Shown here: in pieces, positions 10,660 through 21,554 of the stretch
How the letters are laid out: each line of letters begins with the position of its first letter
Numbering within the stretch: position 1 is the first letter of the stretch
DNA from: Podarcis raffonei
Taxonomy: Eukaryota; Chordata; Lepidosauria; Squamata; Lacertidae
Direction of reading: 5' to 3'
DNA: 64,000 nucleotides
NCBI RefSeq assembly: GCF_027172205.1
Contig: NC_070615.1
Span: 47,789,001-47,853,000 of the forward strand
The notes under the pieces: generated by a model
The model's database searches: none
Seen by the model: only the letters and a program-made list of their open reading frames with translations
What the model was told of the DNA's origin: nothing
Made by a program: the position numbers and the translations under genes

Positions 10660-10878
10660 TGTTTGCCTTTAGAGGCATAGCTATGCAATTTTCACTTTCC
10701 AAATCAACATGCGGACCGAAACTCAGCCATCCTTTGAAATTCATACTTCTCTGAATTCTGCAGCGCAGTTCTCCAGCCAAGGAAGTCTGCAAAAATGCAT
10801 GTTGTGTGTAAAATCAGCATACAAATGCATATATTGGTGAAAAGGGCATGCAAAATGCACTATGTCAGAGGAAATTGC
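10660..10878 (+). repeat. Unclassified interspersed repeat, copy 1
   Basis: gttctccagccaaggaagtc, then gcatatattggtgaaaaggg and a run of AT-rich tgcatacaaatgcat segments. It aligns by eye with 24490-24690, 36530-36890 and, in reverse, 40770-41130. No terminal repeat or coding frame was seen. Confidence 0.5.
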
Positions 10879-10906
10879 TGGATCCCGTTCGCATCCAGAG
10901 ATACCA

Positions 10907-10908
<2 letters not shown>

Positions 10909-10950
<42 letters not shown>
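10909..10950. repeat. (ATT)n microsatellite
   Basis: 14 uninterrupted units. It follows a terminal scrap of the mariner-type family (gatcccgttcgcatccagag at 10879-10898). Confidence 0.95.
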
Positions 10951-11415
10951 GGATTGAAGTTGCTGAGCATTGTCCCGGATTTTACCCCAGGACATATACT
11001 GCCGCGGGGGCCAGATTAAATCGACCGGCGGGCTGGATTAGGCCCCCAAAACAAACTTTGGATATGCCTGCCCTACAACCTGGACTGCAGTCCCTAAAAC
11101 GGTTGGATGGTGACTTGTACTCCTCCTTTTGGCAACTCCTGCGGCCAAGCTGGTGCCAAATGTCTTGCTCTGCTTTCCTTTGGACCCCATCAGTGAGGCC
11201 AAGAGGGTGGTCTTGTCTCTGGGCAGCCCAGGACCTCCATACCCCCTGCCCAGACTTGTGCCCCGGGGTGCTGCAAACCCAACAGTTTCACTTTACCCCC
11301 AGAAGTGCACTCCATTGTCGGTCAAAACAGATGCCAGCAACAACAATGCCACTACCCTCCACAAGCAGCTCAAAGCAACATGCAGTCTTCTTTCCTTCCT
11401 CAATTAAGCCCCCCA

Positions 11416-11543
11416 AACATGTGAGGTAGGTTAGGCTGCCAGGCAGCAACTGCACCCTGGGTCATGCAGCAAGCTTTGTGGCGAAATGGGAATCTGAACC
11501 CTGATCTCCCCAGGACTCTAACCATTACACCGCACTGCCTTGT
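11416..11543 (-). mobile_element. Sauria-type SINE fragment
   Basis: The minus strand has gcagtgcggtgtaatggtta, agtcctggggagatcagggt tcagattccc, and gtaacctacctcac-like end. Head and middle only. Confidence 0.65.
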
Positions 11544-11689
11544 CTCCCCACTGGCTACTTTCTGCCTCTTCTTCCAGCAGTCCCTTCCTCATGTCTTCCC
11601 ATCTGCTTCTCAGGGGCAATATGACTCCATCCTCTCCTTATCGGCCGCTGTGTTTTGCAACCCTGAAAAGAGACCGAACATCGATTGCC

Positions 11690-11900
11690 CATGACCCCTC
11701 GTCGTTTCAGAGATTGTGGAATCTGCAGCACAAGAGAAAGTACAGAACATGAAGTTAGCCGTCTGCGTGTTTAAGAAACAGGAGATTAAATGTAATTGCA
11801 GCGGGTAAATTTGCTTAGCACTCAGAAGCAATTGCTGCCATTGTTTCGCTCTAACCTTTGGGCCACGCTGCCTCTGGGCTCCACTTTTTACCTGCAGAGG
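11690..11900. other. Single-copy-looking block, candidate conserved noncoding DNA
   Basis: gagattaaatgtaattgcag, gaagcaattgctgccattgt and similar TAAT/E-box/SOX-like motifs, no repeat match. 11900-12150 has no recognisable feature. Confidence 0.28.
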
Positions 11901-12165
11901 GAGAGGGATGGTGTGAAAAAAAGTTTTCGGCGCACCGCTGGCATCTTCTCTGAGCACATTAATCCTGCCCTGAAGCCCAGGACGTTCTAACAGGTCACAA
12001 AACAAAACATTTTCAGAACAGGTAAAGCTTCACACCTGACAAAGCGCGAATCCGGTTCAGACTGACCCAAAATTACTGTGTCTCATTGATGGCATCTCCT
12101 GAGTTTCCCTTTTGGAGATGCCAAGGGGGGAGAACAGAATGTTACGTCCCTGAATTATTATATTC

Positions 12166-12372
12166 GCGGAAGGGATTTAGCTTGGTGGTAGAACACCTGC
12201 TTTTTCGTGCAGAAGGTGCCAGGATCAGTCCCTGGCATCTCTTGGTAGGGCTGAGATAGACCCCTGCCTGAAAGCCTGGAGAGCTGCTGCCAGCCTGTGC
12301 AGGTAATACTGAACCAAATGGACCCAGTGGTCTGAACCAATATCAGGCAGCTTACTGTGTTCATATGATTGC
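12166..12372 (+). mobile_element. tRNA-derived SINE, mid-length family
   Basis: A-box tttagcttggtgg, B-box GGATCAGTCCC (12222-12232), then gcctgaaagcctggagagct and the 3' segment caggcagcttactgtgttca. Confidence 0.83.
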
Positions 12373-12435
12373 ATAGAAGCAATGCAGGAATCTCAGCTAA
12401 AGGATCCATGGCAGATGACCATCCTCTCCAACATA

Positions 12436-13187
12436 CAGTGGGACCTTGGTTCTCAAACTTAATCCGTTCCGGAAGTCTGTTCCAAAACCAAAGCATTCCA
12501 AAACTCAAGGCACGCTTTCCCAAAGAAAGTACAGTCATACCTCGGGTTATAGACGCTTCAGGTTGCATTTTTTCGGGTTACGGATCCGCAAAAATCCAGA
12601 AGTACCGGAACGGGTTACTTCCGGGTTTCGGCGGTCGCGCATGCGCAGAAGTGCTAAATCACGCTTTGTGCATGTGCAGAAGCGCTGAAACGCAACCTGT
12701 GCATGCACAGATGCAGCGCTGCAGGTTGCGAACGTGCCTCCCGCACGGATCACGTTTGCAACCCGAGCGTCCACTGTAATGCAAAACAGATTAATCCGTT
12801 CCAGACTTTTAAAAACAACCCCCAAAACAGCAATTTAACATGAATTTTACTATCTAATGAGACAACTGATCCATAAAGTGAAAGCAATGAACAATGTGCT
12901 GCAGTCACACAATCAATCAGTAACTGAACTGGGTTCCACACAGTCACAAAAACAAAACAAAAAGAGCCGCAAAAGCAAAAATGCAAAATAAATAGCAAAA
13001 ACAGACGGATCTCAGTGTGGCCCTCAAAACGGAAGTGTGGCACTCAAGTGGGAAGTGTGGCACTCAAAATGGAGCATGTTCGGCTTCCGAAAAAAGTTCA
13101 CAAACCCGAACACTTACTTCCAGGTTTGCAGTGTTTGGGTTCCAAGTTGCTTGAGTACCAAGGCGTTTGAGAAACAAGGTTCCACTG
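12436..13187 (+). mobile_element. Non-autonomous Tc1/mariner (Tigger-like) element, split by a nested one
   Basis: TA flanks lie at 12434-12435 and 13188-13189, with inverted ends CAGTGGGACCTTGGTTCTC and ACAAGGTTCCACTG. It is of the same family as 4482-4986 and 30362-30860. The middle is interrupted by 12532-12776 at an AAAGTAATGC target. No transposase frame. Confidence 0.85.
12532..12776 (+). mobile_element. Nested non-autonomous mariner-type element, 245 bp
   Basis: Ends are CAGTCATACCTCGGG and CCCGAGCGTCCACTG, flanked by TA (12530-12531 and 12777-12778). The flanking host element reads continuously when it is removed. It is closely related to 33225-33469. The interior holds paired GCGCATGC-like and CCGGAAGTA-type GC-rich segments. 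Confidence 0.87.
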
Positions 13188-13369
13188 TATAGACACATAT
13201 TTTGCATTGACCCAATAACAGTGCTTTAGTGATGTGTTCATATTGGACCATTCACACATCATTCCACTTTATCAGTTATTCTGGGATGCTTCCCTAACAT
13301 TATTATATTGTGGTCACCTGGGTGAGGCAATCTTGTGGCGGCCAGGGGCTGGAGTTCGTTGTGGAAGTT

Positions 13370-13490
13370 GGGAGTTGCCAGGAAGCCCCTGTTGCCCTCA
13401 GAGAACTACAGTTCCCAGAGTTCCCCAGGAAGGGGGGTTGGTTGTTAAGCCAGCCTAGAAATTGTAGTCTTGGGAGGGGAATAGACCTGG
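13370..13490. mobile_element. Fragment of the palindromic actacaattccca repeat
   Basis: gagttgccaggaagcccctg, gaactacagttcccagagtt and gaaattgtagtcttggg match part of 5693-5990. Confidence 0.55.
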
Positions 13491-14068
13491 GCCAATTTGA
13501 TGTTTTCCTCCATGGAAACCAGCCCGTCCTTGGTCCTCGAACCAGTTTGCATAACCCATGTTCCTTCCTTCTGGGAAAGAAAGAGAATGCAACTACAGGT
13601 TAATTGGCAGAGACCTATTAAGTCTAACTCTCTCTGGTTTTGCCCAGCTTTCGTTAAGTGTTTCCCCGCACTCTTCCTTTGGGCGATAGGAAGAAAATGC
13701 CAATTGCCGACTCGTTAATTAAGGAGGCAGCTTTTCTTCCAGGAGGTGTGTTTGTGTGTGTGTGTTTTCCCCAATAGTGGTTTTTCACTTCTTTTGCAGG
13801 AGTAAGAGAGAAAGATCAAGATTAATCCAGCCTGTGATGAAGCAAGATCCAGCACTGAGCTGGAGGATTCTTGCCTGGACTGGCTCTGGTGAGCTGGCGC
13901 AGGAGGGCTGGTGTTTGCTGAGTGCCCAAGAAGCTGAGACGACACATCCTTGTTTTGATCCCTCGTCATCACATCTGGCAAAACTCGTCTTTGAGAAGCT
14001 TCTCTGTTTGAGCTTGCAGATCCAATATGGGTAGCAGCTGGGCCTCAGGGAACATCCTAAGGTGGCAA

Positions 14069-14125
14069 TAATAATAATACTTTTATTATTTGTACCCTGC
14101 CCATCTGACTGGGTTGCTGTTTGAA
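14069..14125 (-). mobile_element. L2 3' tail, minus
   Basis: aataataatacttttattat then gtaccctgcccatctgactg; 57 bases of the 3' end. Confidence 0.7.
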
Positions 14126-14184
14126 ATGGCTGGCTGTCCTCTTTTTCAAGGGCGTAAGTCCAGTGTAAAGGAACCCTTAGAAAA

Positions 14185-14813
14185 GCCCTGATGCTAGAAA
14201 ATAGACAATTTTTTATGTATAGAACAGTAGCAGCCAGGATCTTAATTTCAAGAAACTGGAAAAGTGACAAAACACCTATAATAAATGAGTGGCAGGTCCA
14301 AATGATAGAATATCTACAGATGGCCATGATGACAGGGAGAATTAGAGGGTATCCAAAACAGAAATTACAGAAAGAATGGAAAATCTTTAAAGAGTATTTG
14401 GAAAAGCATTACAATAACAAATATCTCCTGGCAGAAATAGAATGATCCTTGTAAAACAACAAATATAATGTTTTTTTGGTATCTGACGAAAACAAAGAAA
14501 GAAATACAATAACTTGGAACTGTGTGTGAAAAAATTGTAGAAATAATAATACAATGAGTCTAATCGGAAGCCAAATGTGTTTGTTTTGTTTTGTCTTCCT
14601 TTTCCTTTTTTTTTCTTTCCCCCCTTCCCCTCATCCCCCCTTCTTTTTCCTTTTCCTTTTTTCTTTTTTGTGTGTGTCTCCTTACTTGGTCTTTCTCTTT
14701 TTGATATGTTAAGAAAGAGTTAAAGAGATAAAAGTGTAATATGAAAACTTCAGTAAGTTAAAAGTGATGTTGTGTATTTTTTCTATTACGATTTATATAT
14801 TGTTAAAATTGGT
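14185..14813 (+). mobile_element. L1-type LINE 3' end
   Basis: The frame 14191-14445 encodes an L1 ORF2 C-terminus (TVAARILISRNWKSDKTPII, then QMAMMTGRIRGYPKQK). It is followed by a UTR with a T/C-rich tract at 14578-14700. It resumes after Bov-B at 15413 to about 15490. Confidence 0.75.
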
Positions 14814-15404
14814 AACAGCAGCCACAAGGTGACAGCAGCCACGAAATTAAAAGACGCCTGCTTCTTGGGAGAAAAGCAATGACAAACCTAGACAGCATCT
14901 TAAAAAGCAGAGACATCACCTTGCCAACAAGGTCCGTATAGTTAAAGCTATGGTTTTCCCAGTAGTGATGTATGGAAGTGAGAGCTGGACCATAAAGAAG
15001 GCTGATCGCTGAAGAATTGAATGCTAATTGATGCTTTTGAATTATGGTGCTGGAGGAGACTCTTGAGAGTCCCATGGACTGCAAGAAGATCAAACCTCTC
15101 CATTCTGAAGGAAATCAGCCCTGAGTGCTCACTGGAAGGACAGATCCTGAAGCTGAGACTCCAATACCTTGGCCACCTCATGAGAAGAGAAGACTCCCTG
15201 GAAAAGACCCTGATGTTGGGAAAGATGGAGGGCACAAGGAGAAGGGGACGACAGAGGACGAGATGGTGGGACGGTGTTCTCGAAGCTACCAGCATGAGTT
15301 TGACCAAACTGCAGGAGGCAGTGGAAGACAGGAGTGCCTGGCATGCTCTGGTCCATGGGGTCATGAAGAGTTGGACACAACTAAACGACTAAACAACAAC
15401 AACA
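14814..15404 (+). mobile_element. Bov-B LINE 3' end inserted in an L1 tail
   Basis: The ORF2 C-terminus encodes DAFELWCWRRLLRVPWTARR, LQYLGHLMRREDSLEKTLML and GRQRTRWWDG. It ends ggacacaactaaacgactaa and (aac)n. The 8-bp AAAATTGG repeats at 14806-14813 and 15405-15412 look like its target duplication. 5'-truncated. Confidence 0.9.
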
Positions 15405-15527
15405 AAAATTGGTTAATTGTAATGAATTGATGTAGCAACTACTGTGGTTTTCTTCCCTTTGTTATTGTTGAATTCTAAATTTTTGGGATTATTCCACTCC
15501 AAAAAGAGAGAGAAAAGCCCTGGTGCT

Positions 15528-15558
<31 letters not shown>

Positions 15559-15641
15559 CCATATTTCTTCTTCTTCATCATCATCATCATCATCATCACC
15601 ATATTTCTTCTTCATCATCATCATCATCATCATCATCATAT
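15528..15641. repeat. Compound (ATC)n / (TTC)n microsatellite
   Basis: Three (ATC)n blocks separated by two accatatttcttc spacers; the spacer repeat suggests growth by unequal exchange. It directly precedes a minus-strand Sauria SINE. Confidence 0.93.
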
Positions 15642-15790
15642 TTTCTCCAAGGAGCTCATAGTGGCAAACACAGTTCTGTCTCTCTCCATTGTATCCTCAG
15701 AACAGCCCTGCGACTGAGGGGGGATTTGAACTCTGGCCTCCAAGGTTCTAGTCCGATGCTCTAACCACTGCACCACACTGACTCTCAGCA
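15642..15790 (-). mobile_element. Sauria-type SINE
   Basis: Minus-strand head agtgtggtgcagtggttaga and B-box-like ttcaaatcccc. The 3' side ctatgagctccttggag is the Bov-B-derived tail of Sauria SINEs. Confidence 0.8.
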
Positions 15791-15835
15791 GTGAGCCATT
15801 GCCATTGAGCACCTGGACAAAGGATTGGGAAGGCA

Positions 15836-16560
15836 CCTTGTGGAGCAGAAAAGACTGCTTATGTACACAACGGCAGCTGCCAGAATACTTTTAGCCCAGA
15901 GATGGAAAGGTGATAAAGTCCCTACCAGAGAAGAACGACAGACCAAACTGATGGACTGTGCAGAGATGGCGAAAACGACTGGGAAAATCAGAAACCCAGG
16001 AACACCAAAACTTTAATAAAGAATGGGGGGAATTTATAGTATATTTGGGAGACCACTGTAAACAATTGAATTCTTTAGCAGGACTGCAATAACTAATTGC
16101 TAAAAACTGGGGAAAAGAAAGTGTGCCAACGAAAAAGGAATGGCAAGACAAACTGTTAGAGTATATTGAACTGGCTAGATTAACAGAGGCAATTAGAGAT
16201 CACACTAGACAAGAGTTTCAAAAAGCATGGGGGAATGCAGAGAATACCTCACAAACCAGTGCCCTAAAATACATACTTGGACTTGTTTCGATTAATGTCT
16301 GCAGGAGACTTTGTGGATATTTAAGTTATAATTAGAAAAATCTTAATAATTATTCATAAAGGAAACTGCTTATAAGTCGTAAATAAGGAGGCCAGATACA
16401 GGATAAAGGAAGTCTTTTATTTGGTTGTTTGTATTGTTGCATGTTATGCTTATTGTATGTTATGTTCAAGTTTAATGAGGGTGGATTTCTGTATTGGGGG
16501 GGTGTTTATGTTATGTTGTAAATAAAATTTCCAATAAAAATTAAAATAAATAAAAAAACA
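15836..16560 (+). mobile_element. L1-type LINE 3' end with duplicated C-terminal segment
   Basis: Two consecutive copies of the L1 C-terminal domain occur: MYTTAAARILLAQRWKGDK with REERQTKLMDCAEMAK, then VPTKKEWQDKLLEYIELARL. The UTR ends aataaaatttccaataaaaa and an A-rich tail. It is either two insertions or an internal rearrangement. Confidence 0.75.
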
Positions 16561-16770
16561 CTTGTAAGGTAACAAGGACTGTGGATACATTGGAAAGTGA
16601 AAAATTGGGTGAGACTTAAAATATGCAGTGGAGAAGGACTAGCAACGGAACCCCTGGAGGGGTAGGGAGAAATCCAAAGGTTCCGGCGGATCTTTGTGTA
16701 TTTGTTTTTATTTTGGATTAGGAATGGAAATATTAATTTGTAAAACCAAATAAAAATGTATAGAGAGAGA
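16561..16770 (+). mobile_element. L1-like 3' UTR fragment
   Basis: Contains gtggatacattggaaagtga and ends aaaaccaaataaaaatgta, a polyadenylation-type end of another L1-like copy. Confidence 0.4.
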
Positions 16771-16884
16771 AGGTGCCTTGTGTATGGTGGCTGTCAACTT
16801 GCATGGCTTTTAAAGAGCATCAGACCACGGAGGAGAAGGCTACCAAATGGCTCTTGCTAGTCTTTCACCCCAGTTGGAGGCCAG

Positions 16885-17030
16885 TTGCTGGAAATCACAG
16901 GCGCTATCACAAGAGCTGCTATGGCACTCAGGTCCTGCTTGCAAACTTCCTAGTGGAGCATCTGCTTGGCCCCTGTGAGAACAAGATGCTGGACTAGGTG
17001 GTCCATTGGCCTGATCAGCTGCCTCCTTAG
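16885..17030 (+). mobile_element. CR1/L3-type LINE 3' end
   Basis: gtgagaacaagatgctggac then gtccattggcctgatcagct. Short and diverged. Confidence 0.65.
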
Positions 17031-17059
17031 GAGGTTGGACTCGATGCTCCTTGGCGTGG

Positions 17060-17550
17060 GATGTGATACATACGTAGCAGTCAAGTACAACATTCCTTGT
17101 TTTCCTAGAGTGGACATGCAGGGGAATGTTTGGTTCAGCCAGTTGAAAACTTCCTGTTTCTTCCTGGGCTGGGACATACTTCCTTTGCATGTGACTAGAG
17201 GTGGTCGTGACCTTACCTGTCCAGGTAACAAAAGGACAAGGCATGCTGCCACTTTCTCTCTCTTTGACTTCCCCCGTCATTGGAGCAGATATTTAGCTAG
17301 AAATGCTCTGTTGGCTTTCAACCAACAGAGGACACTGGGATTATCTCCATATGGGATAGATCCAGATGTATATACTTTGTAACTAAGTGTGCCTTCAGGG
17401 CAGGGATCCCACTGTGAACTGATGTGAGTAAACTTCTTTTATATACTTTAAACAAGATTGTGGCGTGTTTATTCTTTTAAGAGGAAGAAAAGGGCACTTA
17501 CCAGGAACCTAATAGTGAAAGGCTTACATAAGCCTGCAACCAGCTATCCA
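17060..17550 (+). mobile_element. Possible LTR fossil fragment
   Basis: The order of elements (upstream block, gagtaaacttcttttatatac, then a short GC-balanced tail) resembles an LTR R/U5 junction. Neither inverted ends nor a target duplication could be confirmed. It could be another unclassified repeat. Confidence 0.3.
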
Positions 17551-17629
17551 CTGTGCATTTAAAAAGAGAATGTAAAACTCGGCTGAGTAAAAGAACTTGC
17601 TAGCGCAAGTTAGAAAGGATATTAGGTAA

Positions 17630-17973
17630 AGGGACCCCTGACCATTAGGTCCAGTCGTGGCCGACTCTGGGGTTGCGGCGCTCATCTTGCTTTACTGGCT
17701 GGGGGAGCCGGCGTACAGCTTCCGGGTCATGTGGCCAGCATGTCTAAGCTGCTTCTGGCGAACCAGAGCAGCGCACGGAAACGCCGTTTACCTTCCTGCA
17801 GGAGTGGAACCTATTTATCTACTTGCACTTTGACGTGCTTTCGAACTGCTAGGTTGGCAGGAGCAGGGACCGGGCAACGGGAACTCACCCCGTCATGGGG
17901 ATTTGAACTGCCAACCTTCTGATCAGCAAGCCCTAGGCTTTGTGGTTTAGACCACAGCGCCACCCGCGTCCCC
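17630..17973 (-). mobile_element. Long tRNA-derived SINE copy
   Basis: Full-length copy of the family at 5299: head at 17973, the ccgggtcatgtggccagcat and gtagataaataggt landmarks, and a tttaccta tail. Confidence 0.87.
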
Positions 17974-18339
17974 TAGAAAGGATATTAATAAGCAATATAT
18001 CCTCTCCTGCCTCCCTGAACATTCCCACACTTGGGACCCCTTCCAATGTGACAATTCTATGATTCCATGATTTTTACGTTCCTATGTACTACAGGAAATG
18101 TGTGGTGTGTTTCTAAAACAACAGAGCCATTCCTTCTAATTTTGCATAGAGGCATTTAAATCAGCACATGCAAATGTCATGCCAAATCTGTGTCCTCTTT
18201 TTTGACAATGCAGAAGTAGCCTTCCTGGAATATCCTTAACAAAAAGCCACAAAGACTGGGGAAAGAAGGAGTTGATTTATGCAGAGTCCGTTGGAGCACA
18301 TCTTGCCTGGGATCACCTGCTCTGATTGATTGCAGCTCT

Positions 18340-18455
18340 CCAGGGCTCCAGGTATTTACAACCTGCTAACTTAAACCCTCGTTGACCTGGAAATGCCAGG
18401 AACTGAACCTCAGACCTTCTGCACGCGAAGTGCAGGCTCAACCGCTGAGATTCAG
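18340..18455 (-). mobile_element. tRNA-derived SINE head fragment
   Basis: The minus strand contains tctcagcggttgagcctgca, cgtgcagaaggtctgaggtt and gttcctggcatttcc, the 5' part of the family at 12166. Confidence 0.65.
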
Positions 18456-18584
18456 ATCCTTCCCTATTTTGACAAATGCTCTGCTTGGACTTTGAATGTG
18501 GAAGAAAGCAGGAAACCCAAGAGGCATGGCTTGGATAGGAAGGCTGGAGCGCAGAAAGCGACAGGAGGGCTGCTAGATCTCATG

Positions 18585-19430
18585 GACTTCAGAGCATGAG
18601 AAGAGATGGCTGCATCAGACCAGGGGCCCATCTGGTCCAGCAACCTGTTCTCACAGTGGCCAAACTCTGGGAAACCAGCAAGCAACATTCGAGGGCAAGT
18701 GCTCTCTCTTCTCCTGTGGTCCTCACCAACTGGTATTCAGAAGCATCACCATGGATTTGCCTAATCCTCTTCCAAAGCCATCCAGGTGGGTGGCCATCAC
18801 TTCTGTGGGAGAGAGTTCCACAGGTTAACCATGCGCCACGTGATTAAGGACTTCCTTCTGCCTGTCCAGAATTGCCCAACACTCAGCTTCGTTGGACTAA
18901 AGAAGGCTGATCACTGAAGAATTGATGCTTTTGAATGATGGTGCTGGAGGAGACTCTTGAAAGTCCCATGGACTGCAAGAAGATCAAACCTCTCCATTCT
19001 GAAGGAAATCAGCCCTGAGTGCTCACTGGAAGGACAGATCCTGAAGCTGAGGCTCCGGTACTTTGGCCACCTCATGAGAAGAGAAGACTCCCTGGAAAAG
19101 ACCCTGATGTTGGGAAAGATGGAGGGCACAAGGAGAAGGGGACGACAGAGGACGAGATGGTGGGACAGTGTTCTCGAAGCTACAAACATGAGTCTGACTA
19201 AACTGCGGGAGGCAGTGGAAGACAGGAGTGCCTGGCGTGCTCTGGTCCAGGGGGTCACGAAGAGTCGGACACGACTAAACGACAACAACAACAGCTTCAT
19301 TGGATGTCCATGAGTTTTGGTGTTATTACACAAGGGAAGCGGGGACTTTTCTCTATCTGCTTCACAGCTGAATGGAGCTTCCATGTTAAGAGGCAGTCTA
19401 CCTCTGAATTCCGGATGCTGGGAACAAACT
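18585..19430 (-). mobile_element. CR1 LINE 3' region split by Bov-B
   Basis: The minus strand begins with CR1/L3 UTR gaggttaaccatggcgc-like sequence and ends at catgagaagagatggctgca, the antisense of the gatcaggcc end. The halves are 18585-18906 and 19292 to about 19430. Confidence 0.75.
18907..19291 (+). mobile_element. Bov-B LINE 3' end inserted in a CR1
   Basis: Encodes the same C-terminal block as 14814 (LRYFGHLMRREDSLEKTLML) and ends agtcggacacgactaaacga and (caa)n. The 13-bp CAGCTTCRTTGGA flanks (18894-18906, 19292-19304; one mismatch) are the target duplication. Confidence 0.92.
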
Positions 19431-19639
19431 AGAAGGTGCGGCATTGCTGCATTCACAGCCTGCTTGTGGGTTTTCCCAGAAGGTTCTAGCTAGCCATTTC
19501 TTACATACAAGCAGCCTTTGTGTCTTGGTTCCGAAATCTGCCTCGCTAGAGAACTCTCTCGAAGGGGTGAAAGACAATCAGCCTGACCAAGAGGCACAGA
19601 AAGGACTTGCGGAGGGTCTTCTCTCTTCCCTTCTGCCCT

Positions 19640-20640
19640 AGATTTGGTCTCCAAGGCACTCAGGCCACCCCAATTAAGGCCAAATATTTTCCTCTCCTCT
19701 TCTCTGGAAATGACGGTGCGTCAGGGTGTTTTTTCATACATTCACACAGTGACCTACTTCTGCAAGAAGCATAGCGGTGACACAGCGTTACGATGACAGC
19801 GACTCTGTCGGGCCGAGAAAACTCAGCCCAATCAACGATGAGAGCTTCGCCCCTCTCCATCGATCCGCGCCAAATCCAGAGATGCAACTTCATCCTCCTC
19901 GCTCCCACCCAATTTTCAATCAATTTCAGCTTAAATGGACGAAAATGATGTGATTTTAAATAGGGCATTTGCTGTTTGTTTGTTTTTTTAAAAAGGCACA
20001 GCTGACTCAAGCTCTTAATGTGATGAGCAAAAAAATATATAGGAGTTTTCAGCTTCCCTCCACCCCTTTGGCCTTCTGAAGGAGGAGGGAAAAGCAGTTA
20101 CATCTTCCATTTTGCCTCCTCGCTTTACAGATAGACAGGTTTCACCGCTTTAACTGAAGCCTGTCAGTGCTTGGGCAGAAAGGACTTGGCTGAAGCTTCC
20201 CTAAACGAAAATTGCAGCAGGTGGGAGAGTGTGCTTTTTGTCCAGGTAAAAGCAAAATTAAATAGTTTTTCTCACGCGTGAGACTCCTGGAGGAGAAAGA
20301 AAAGAGAAGGCCGCGTTTTCGTTCCAAAAAGGCTGCTCCAGATTTCTCCAGAAAAGAATAGCGAATATTTATTATTCTTATTATTTTCCACAAAGCGCTC
20401 CCTGCTGCCTCGGCCTGCAGGTGTCCTGGGCTTTTTGTGTAGTACAATAAAATCATATAAACCCTGAACCAAAGCCGTTGTGAGTGTTTATAATGGGAGA
20501 AAGAAGGCATGAAGGGTAAGGACATTAAAGAGGGAACGCGAGGTGGATCCTCTGCAAAACAACCAGAGAACAAAAACAGCTTTCTAATGGCTTTTTGAAA
20601 AGCGAAGAGGGAAAGATAAAGAGCGTTATGTGTAGAGGGA
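19640..20640. other. Kilobase single-copy-looking block, candidate conserved noncoding DNA
   Basis: A long stretch with no recognised repeat between the CR1/Bov-B complex and the palindromic repeat at 20685. Motif-rich parts include tcaatttcagcttaaatgga and ttcaccgctttaactgaagc. Short frames are not gene-like. Confidence 0.33.
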
Positions 20641-20684
20641 AGGTGAATGTCATATTGCGGTCTGGGATCAGGGCAACAATCGCA

Positions 20685-20910
20685 CTGTGCATTTAAAGCA
20701 TTACAATACCACTTTGAACAGCCATGGTTTCCCCCAAAGAATTATGAGAGCTGTAGCTTGTTAAGAGGGCTGAGAGCTGTAGCTTGTTAAGAGGGCTGAG
20801 AGTTGTTTGGAGACCCCTGTTCTCCTCACAGACCTACAATTCCCATAGTTCCCTGGTAAAAGTGATGGATTATTAAAGCACTCTGAGAAATATAGTTTGG
20901 TTGTTTTTTC
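20685..20910. mobile_element. Palindromic actacaattccca repeat, internal duplication
   Basis: Starts catttaaagcattacaatac. The segment gagctgtagcttgttaagag is tandemly duplicated at 20748-20800. It ends without the expected right arm. Confidence 0.55.
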
Positions 20911-21415
20911 CCCATATTCAGTTTTTTCAGCGAAATTGCTTCTATAGGTTAGGGTTGCCATATTTCAAAAAGTAAAAACCAGAACACCTCAAAAGTTGTT
21001 GAGCCAAAAAAAATAATGTGATTTTTCGATTTACTTGCCCAAGATCCAGGACAAAGTGCCGCCTTTTGGAAATTTCCCCCGGATGTCAATTCCGCCTTTA
21101 AAAATCCGGTCATGCCCAGGAAAATCCAGATGTATGGCAGCTCTACTATAGGTGAAAGCCATAAGAGTGTTTTCCTTTCCAGCAGGTTTTTATATTTCTC
21201 TCAAACACTATATAAGTTTTTCCTAATTACACAGTTCAAAAACTTTTTATGTGTTTTAGCTTTACCATAACACAGACATGCATGCCAGCCAAATTTGATA
21301 CCATACCCCTCCAAGTCTAATAACTGAGTGTTCTCCAGCATTATCCAATCCTTTAACCAACACAGACATGCTGCCTCGTAATATAAATGAGTCATCTCAA
21401 AAGCTGCTCCACTTC

Positions 21416-21515
21416 AGGGGTGGCGTAACCTTTGGCCCATTGTCCCTGGCCACTGGTCATGCTGGTTGGCACTGATGGAAGCCGGAGACCAACAACAGCT
21501 AGTTCCCCACCTCAG
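21416..21515. mobile_element. hAT-like palindromic repeat fragment
   Basis: caggggtggcgtaacctttg, tggccactggtcatgctggt and ggagaccaacaacagctagt resemble the 5993 and 47700 repeats. Confidence 0.45.
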
Positions 21516-21554
21516 GTGAAGGCAATACTGAGGCAGCAGGGTCTCACTTAATCC

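Noticed and set aside
10909-10950. Leucine- or isoleucine-rich peptide frame
   Set aside because: Translation of an (ATT)n microsatellite.
15527-15641. CRISPR-like array (repeat-spacer-repeat)
   Set aside because: The spacing arises from a compound microsatellite with two identical spacers; the organism is a vertebrate.
15444-15764. Frame with poly-His and poly-Ser runs
   Set aside because: Produced by the compound (ATC)n/(TTC)n microsatellite.
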